From Sinorhizobium sp. (GTDB lineage: Bacteria > Pseudomonadota > Alphaproteobacteria > Rhizobiales > Rhizobiaceae): a DNA stretch of 8,942 nt. Position numbers and translations under genes: made by a program. How positions within the stretch are numbered: the first letter of the stretch is position 1; each line of letters opens with the position of its first letter. Under the pieces are notes generated by a model that was not told where the DNA came from, searched no databases, and saw only the letters and a list, made by a program, of their open reading frames with translations. Shown here piece by piece: positions 5,933-8,942 of the stretch. Location of the stretch: positions 1 through 8,942 of the forward strand of contig JAPSJG010000131.1 in assembly GCA_031178305.1 (NCBI GenBank), in the 5' to 3' direction.

Positions 5933-5948
5933 TGGCACGCTACATGCA
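5933..5948 (+). promoter_or_regulatory. Sigma-54 (RpoN) -24/-12 promoter of glnB-glnA
   Basis: TGGCAC (5933-5938), a 5-base spacer and ATGCA (5944-5948) match the RpoN consensus TGGCAC-N5-TTGCA. The invariant GG (5934-5935) and GC (5946-5947) are exactly 10 bases apart. Transcription should start near 5959, giving a leader of about 50 bases before glnB. In related rhizobia glnB-glnA is transcribed from an NtrC-activated RpoN promoter under nitrogen limitation, which fits. The NtrC enhancer itself was not identified. Confidence 0.85.
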
Positions 5949-6008
5949 TATTGGAGGGCGAGCGGGCATGACCCGGTTCTTAAGGGAGAAGCGGAGAGAC
6001 ATTTTCTC

Positions 6009-6347
6009 ATGAAAAAGATCGAAGCGATCATAAAACCTTTCAAGCTCGACGAAGTGAAGGAAGCTCTTCAGGAAGTCGGCCTGCAGGGGATCACCGTCAC
6101 GGAAGCCAAGGGCTTCGGGCGGCAGAAGGGACATACGGAACTCTACCGGGGTGCCGAATACGTCGTCGACTTCCTGCCGAAGGTAAAGGTCGAGGTCGTG
6201 CTTGCGGACGAGAACGCGGAGGCCGTCATCGAGGCGATCCGCAATGCGGCGCAGACCGGCCGCATCGGTGACGGGAAGATTTTCGTCTCCAACGTGGAAG
6301 AAGTCATCCGCATCCGTACGGGCGAAACCGGCCTCGACGCGATCTGA
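6009..6347 (+). CDS. glnB: Nitrogen regulatory protein PII
   Basis: PII is a trimeric signal protein that binds ATP/ADP and 2-oxoglutarate. GlnD uridylylates it when glutamine is low, and it then controls GlnE (GS adenylylation) and the NtrB/NtrC system. The 112-residue length is canonical. It opens with MKKIEAIIKPFKLDEVKEAL, carries the T-loop around 37-55 with the uridylylation site Tyr51 (HTELYRGAEY, 42-51), the B-loop TGRIGDGKI (83-91) and the C-terminal IRIRTGETGLDAI. Glu50 and Tyr51 together with glnA directly downstream favour GlnB over GlnK, which normally pairs with amtB. A GGAGAGA stretch about 9 bases upstream supports the ATG at 6009. It is transcribed from the sigma-54 promoter at 5933-5948 and lies 93 bases before glnA. 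Confidence 0.97.
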   Translation: MKKIEAIIKPFKLDEVKEALQEVGLQGITVTEAKGFGRQKGHTELYRGAEYVVDFLPKVKVEVVLADENAEAVIEAIRNAAQTGRIGDGKIFVSNVEEVIRIRTGETGLDAI

Positions 6348-6380
6348 TCACGTTTCCTGCCTGGTTACCCTCACCTCACC

Positions 6381-6400
6381 TTGGGGCCGTCAGGCCCCGA
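6381..6400 (+). other. GC-rich hairpin between glnB and glnA
   Basis: GGGGCC (6383-6388) pairs with GGCCCC (6393-6398) around a GTCA loop, and the stem extends with T-G and T-A pairs to 8 base pairs. TTT follows but is too short for a good terminator. It ends 40 bases before the glnA ATG. It could mark an RNA-processing or 3'-protecting site that sets the glnB/glnA ratio, or a partial attenuator. I recall that the glnA message in related rhizobia arises partly by processing of the glnBA transcript. Confidence 0.5.
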
Positions 6401-6440
6401 TTTGCCAAATCTCGGTTATCTCACACGGGGAATTACAGAA

Positions 6441-7850
6441 ATGACGACTGCGAGCGAAGTTCTGAAGCAGATCAAGGAAAATGACGTCAAGTTCGTCGAC
6501 CTGCGCTTTACGGACCCTAAAGGCAAGCTGCAGCATGTGACGATGGATATCGCTGGCGTCGATGAGGACATGTTCGCCGACGGCGTCATGTTCGACGGCT
6601 CCTCGATCGGCGGCTGGAAAGCCATCAACGAATCCGACATGGTGCTCATGCCCGACCCGGAAACGGCTCACATGGATCCGTTCTTCGCGCAATCCACCAT
6701 GGTCATCATCTGCGACATTCTCGACCCTGTTTCCGGCGAGGCCTATAACCGCGACCCGCGCGGTACGGCGAAAAAGGCGGAAGCCTATCTCAAGGCCTCC
6801 GGGGTCGGCGACACCATATTCGTCGGTCCGGAAGCCGAATTCTTCGTCTTCGACGACGTCAAGTACAAGGCCGATCCCTACAACACCGGCTTCAAGCTCG
6901 ACAGCTCCGAACTGCCCTCGAACGACGACACGGACTACGAGACCGGCAATCTCGGCCACCGTCCGCGCATCAAGGGCGGCTACTTCCCGGTCCCCCCGGT
7001 CGACAGCGTTCAGGACATGCGCTCCGAGATGCTGACGGTGCTAACCGAAATGGGCGTCACGGTGGAAAAGCACCACCACGAGGTGGCCGCCGCCCAGCAC
7101 GAGCTCGGTGTCAAGTTCGACGCGCTCGTCCGCAACGCCGACAAGATGCAGATCTACAAATATGTCGTGCATCAGGTCGCCAACGCCTATGGCAAAACCG
7201 CGACTTTCATGCCGAAGCCGGTCTTCGGTGACAATGGGTCGGGCATGCACGTGCACATGTCGATCTGGAAGGACGGCAAGCCGACCTTCGCGGGCGACGA
7301 GTATGCCGGCCTTTCGGAAAGCTGCCTCTACTTCATCGGCGGCATCATCAAGCATGCCAAGGCGATCAACGCCTTCACCAACCCCTCGACGAACTCCTAC
7401 AAGCGCCTCGTCCCGGGCTATGAAGCACCGGTTCTGCTCGCCTATTCCGCCCGCAACCGCTCGGCCTCCTGCCGCATTCCGTTCGGCAGCAACCCGAAGG
7501 CGAAGCGCGTCGAGATCCGGTTCCCCGACCCGAGCGCGAACCCCTATCTCGCCTTCGCGGCCATGCTGATGGCGGGTCTCGACGGCATCAAGAACAAAAT
7601 CCATCCCGGCAAGGCCATGGACAAGGACCTCTACGACCTGCCGCCGAAGGAGCTGAAGAAAATTCCGACCGTCTGCGGCAGCCTGCGCGAAGCGCTTGAA
7701 AATCTCGACAGGGACCGCAAGTTCCTGACCGCCGGCGGCGTCTTCGACGACGACCAGATCGACTCCTTCATCGAGCTCAAGATGCAGGAAGTCATGCGCT
7801 TCGAGATGACCCCGCATCCGGTCGAGTTCGACATGTACTACTCCGTCTAA
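6441..7850 (+). CDS. glnA: Glutamine synthetase type I (adenylylation-regulated)
   Basis: GlnA makes glutamine from glutamate, ammonia and ATP as a cytoplasmic dodecamer. The ATG at 6441 gives 469 residues (MTTASEVLKQ), the standard GS-I length. The frame is open 20 codons further upstream to 6381, but the hairpin lies there and GGGGA sits about 9 bases before 6441. Landmarks: the beta-grasp latch FDGSSIGGW (51-59), the metal site GPEAEFFVFD (129-138), the ATP/metal region KPVFGDNGSGMHVHMS (259-274), the glutamate loop NPSTNSYKRLVPGYEAP (314-330), EIRFPDPSANPYLAF (358-372), and the GlnE adenylylation site KDLYDLP with Tyr398 (395-401). These mark it as the regulated GSI-beta form. Rhizobia usually also have GSII (glnII) elsewhere. 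It is the second gene of the glnB-glnA operon. Confidence 0.98.
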   Translation: MTTASEVLKQIKENDVKFVDLRFTDPKGKLQHVTMDIAGVDEDMFADGVMFDGSSIGGWKAINESDMVLMPDPETAHMDPFFAQSTMVIICDILDPVSGEAYNRDPRGTAKKAEAYLKASGVGDTIFVGPEAEFFVFDDVKYKADPYNTGFKLDSSELPSNDDTDYETGNLGHRPRIKGGYFPVPPVDSVQDMRSEMLTVLTEMGVTVEKHHHEVAAAQHELGVKFDALVRNADKMQIYKYVVHQVANAYGKTATFMPKPVFGDNGSGMHVHMSIWKDGKPTFAGDEYAGLSESCLYFIGGIIKHAKAINAFTNPSTNSYKRLVPGYEAPVLLAYSARNRSASCRIPFGSNPKAKRVEIRFPDPSANPYLAFAAMLMAGLDGIKNKIHPGKAMDKDLYDLPPKELKKIPTVCGSLREALENLDRDRKFLTAGGVFDDDQIDSFIELKMQEVMRFEMTPHPVEFDMYYSV

Positions 7851-7856
7851 AGGGGG

Positions 7857-7873
7857 GCCGCGCCGGGCGCGGC
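7857..7873 (+). other. First hairpin after glnA
   Basis: GCCGCGC (7857-7863) pairs perfectly with GCGCGGC (7867-7873) around a 3-base CGG loop, starting only 7 bases after the glnA stop. It has no T tract. It precedes the true terminator and probably stabilises the 3' end of the message. Confidence 0.55.
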
Positions 7874-7889
7874 ATTGAACGGGAAGCGA

Positions 7890-7920
7890 AAAAGGCGGGT
7901 TTCGTTGAAGCCCGCCTTTT
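7890..7920 (+). terminator. Strong intrinsic terminator of glnBA
   Basis: A 14-base-pair stem, 7890-7903 with 7907-7920, around a GTT loop, with one U-G wobble. It runs from AAAAGGCGGG on the left arm to CCCGCCTTTT on the right arm, so the T run forms part of the stem. It is symmetric in base composition and may work in both directions. Confidence 0.9.
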
Positions 7921-8232
7921 CTCAAATGCGACAGCGTGAACGCTAGAGCCTTGCGTGGTTAAAGGGAAACAACTCTGTTGGCTCAAGCAGAACGGAATGT
8001 TTGCTCGGCTGGCGCGCGGCGTAGCCCAAGCATACGTCCAAGCCACCCGAGAAAACTGGCCGCCCCGCTTCAGCCAACCCGGGCATCTTTCCGGCAGGAT
8101 CAGAGGCGATCGCCTTGGCCGTACCTCCGGGCACGACGTTCGGCAATCGCCGCTGCCCTGACGAAAACCTGCTCCGGCAGAATGTTTCCATTTGATCAGG
8201 AAAGGCTCTCAGCGCATCTCAATTGAACATAT
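7921..8232. other. Gene-free stretch upstream of the repeat
   Basis: No believable gene is present. A minus-strand frame at 7943-8191 is open, but it has no ribosome-binding site and mixed third-position usage, and resembles no family I know. It contains short direct repeats, such as CCAAGC twice near 8027-8046. It may itself be part of an intergenic repeat family, which a genome-wide search would show. No promoter for hspQ was recognised here. Confidence 0.4.
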
Positions 8233-8308
8233 AGTGCAACGCGCTAGATCCTTGTTTTCGTGCACGTCGCCATCCATCCGCTACACACTCTTGGACGATG
8301 TGCATTTG
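8233..8308. repeat. Rhizobial-type intergenic palindromic repeat
   Basis: The segment starts ACGCGCTAGATCCTTGTTTT (about 8239-8258). It then forms a long imperfect hairpin: TGCACGTCG and TCCA on the left (8261-8276, with a 3-base CCA bulge) pair with TGGA and CGATGTGCA on the right (8292-8304). The bulky loop is CCGCTACACACTCT-like. I recall this arrangement, with the conserved CGCTAGATCCTTGTTTTCG lead-in and the ACACACT loop, as a frequent intergenic element in Sinorhizobium and Rhizobium genomes; the copy here is diverged. Function unknown; it lies about 80 bases upstream of hspQ. Confidence 0.6.
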
Positions 8309-8384
8309 GTTCACCGAACTCGCGAAACTATTGATGTTCCACATGCGACAACCCAGATAATGGTCTGAAAGGATGTGTTGCGTC

Positions 8385-8714
8385 ATGAAACAAAGAAACG
8401 CGAAATTTGAAATCGGCCAGGTAGTTCGTCACCGGTTCTTTCCGTTTCGCGGCGTCATCTTCGACGTCGATCCGGAATATGCGAACACCGAGGAATGGTG
8501 GAGCGCAATTCCGCAGGAGATCCGGCCGAGCAAGGATCAACCCTTCTATCACCTGTTCGCGGAGAACGACGAAAACGAATATGTCGCCTATGTTTCGGAG
8601 CAGAACCTCGTCTCCGATGACAGCGGTCAGCCGATCCGTCACGCTCAGGTAGACGCGCTGTTCGAAAGAGCCGACACCAGCCATTACAAGCCGAAGATCA
8701 ACTACAAGCATTAG
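8385..8714 (+). CDS. hspQ: Heat-shock protein HspQ (hemimethylated-DNA-binding YccV-like family)
   Basis: A 109-residue HspQ/YccV-family protein. In E. coli the homologue is a heat-inducible protein that binds hemimethylated DNA and acts as a Lon-protease specificity factor; whether that holds in rhizobia is inferred. The core is visible as GQVVRHRFFPFRGVIFDVDP (11-30), EEWW (36-39), QPFYHLFAEND (52-62) and the strand YVAYVSEQNLVSDDSGQPI (66-84), ending in KPKINYKH. The start is placed at 8385 because AAAGGA lies 11 bases upstream; an earlier in-frame ATG at 8373 would have its ribosome-binding site overlapping the start. No heat-shock (RpoH) promoter was found. A strong terminator follows within 32 bases. 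Confidence 0.93.
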   Translation: MKQRNAKFEIGQVVRHRFFPFRGVIFDVDPEYANTEEWWSAIPQEIRPSKDQPFYHLFAENDENEYVAYVSEQNLVSDDSGQPIRHAQVDALFERADTSHYKPKINYKH

Positions 8715-8745
8715 CCGTTGATTTCGGTGCGGGTCGAAGGTCGTC

Positions 8746-8777
8746 AGGTGCGAGCGTCAACCGCTCGCACCTTTTTT
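8746..8777 (+). terminator. Intrinsic terminator of hspQ
   Basis: AGGTGCGAGCG (8746-8756) pairs perfectly with CGCTCGCACCT (8762-8772) around a 5-base loop, and the T run covers 8772-8777. This is a classic Rho-independent terminator 32 bases after the hspQ stop. Confidence 0.93.
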
Positions 8778-8851
8778 CATGTTGCTTTTCGTGTGGCGGG
8801 TTTCACCGGCGCGGGATTCGGGTGATCAACCGGCATCATCCCGCACTTACG

Positions 8852-8878
8852 AAAAAACGCCCGGACGAAGCCGGGCGT
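8852..8878 (-). terminator. Intrinsic terminator of the right-edge minus-strand gene
   Basis: On the minus strand ACGCCCGG (8871-8878) pairs with CCGGGCGT (8857-8864) around a 6-base loop, followed by TTTTTT (8857-8852). It lies 28 bases after the stop of the gene entering from the right. Confidence 0.88.
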
Positions 8879-8905
8879 CGAAGATCTCGCTGAAAGTGGG
8901 AGCAA

Positions 8906-8942
8906 TTACTGCTGCTTGGCAGCCTTTTGCGCCTCTTCAAGC
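8906..8942 (-). CDS. C-terminal end of an unidentified minus-strand gene (partial)
   Basis: Only the last 11 codons and the stop TAA (8906-8908) are in the window: the protein ends LEEAQKAAKQQ, a charged, Ala- and Gln-rich, probably helical tail. The strong terminator at 8852-8878 right after it, in the right orientation, supports a real gene end. Too little is present to name it. It converges on hspQ, with the two terminators between them. Confidence 0.65.
   Translation of the reverse strand, partial: LEEAQKAAKQQ

Noticed and set aside
7041..7925. Minus-strand frame of 294 codons
   Set aside because: It is antisense to the glnA coding sequence and passes through the glnA terminator; a typical high-GC shadow frame.
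7943..8191. Minus-strand frame of 82 codons
   Set aside because: No ribosome-binding site, mixed third-position usage and no recognised domain; kept only as a possible relic or repeat.
8286..8316. Possible RpoH promoter for hspQ (CTTGGA, 16 bases, CACCGA)
   Set aside because: The -10 match is poor and the -35 lies inside the palindromic repeat; chance is the better explanation.
8317..8340. Second EcfG-like motif on the minus strand (GGAAC, 16 bases, GTT)
   Set aside because: The spacing to the -10 core is one base shorter than the consensus, and no gene lies downstream in that direction.

Overview
The window looks like a chromosomal segment of an alphaproteobacterium of the Rhizobiaceae, most likely Sinorhizobium/Ensifer. 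The reasons are the high GC content with strongly GC-biased third codon positions in the main genes, a rhizobial-type Gpt and PII/GS-I pair, and the gene order wrbA, cinA-like, gpt, nnrED, glnB, glnA, hspQ, which I recall from the S. meliloti chromosome. No mobile element, CRISPR array, tRNA or rRNA gene was found.

Layout. Positions 1-1976 are accessory-looking: the start of a Gly-rich small gene (minus) behind a general-stress-type promoter, two tiny overlapping orphan genes (plus), and two small minus-strand genes, one of them DUF2188-like, separated by a terminator-like hairpin. Positions 1977-2538 hold a wrbA relic with a lost start, two -1 frameshifts and apparent in-frame deletions. Positions 2703-4138 carry two plus-strand genes, a CinA-type molybdopterin-binding-domain protein and the purine-salvage enzyme Gpt. 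The bifunctional NAD(P)HX repair enzyme NnrE-NnrD lies convergently at 4180-5667. The nitrogen-control core follows: a -24/-12 sigma-54 promoter, glnB (PII), a 93-base spacer with a GC-rich hairpin, glnA (glutamine synthetase I) and a strong terminator. A 534-base gene-free stretch with a rhizobial-type palindromic repeat leads to hspQ. The window ends with the last codons of a minus-strand gene, and both it and hspQ have strong terminators.

How the genes work together. glnB-glnA is one nitrogen-regulated unit: PII senses 2-oxoglutarate/ATP and glutamine (through GlnD uridylylation) and controls GS-I adenylylation (GlnE at Tyr398) and NtrC signalling. gpt, nnrED, the cinA-like gene and wrbA are separate housekeeping or metabolite-repair functions; no shared pathway is evident. 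hspQ is a small stress protein. I see no convincing undescribed multi-gene system. The points most worth checking are the decayed wrbA, the stress-sigma promoter at the left edge, the hairpin ahead of the 72-residue gene, and the non-coding structures around glnBA and hspQ.
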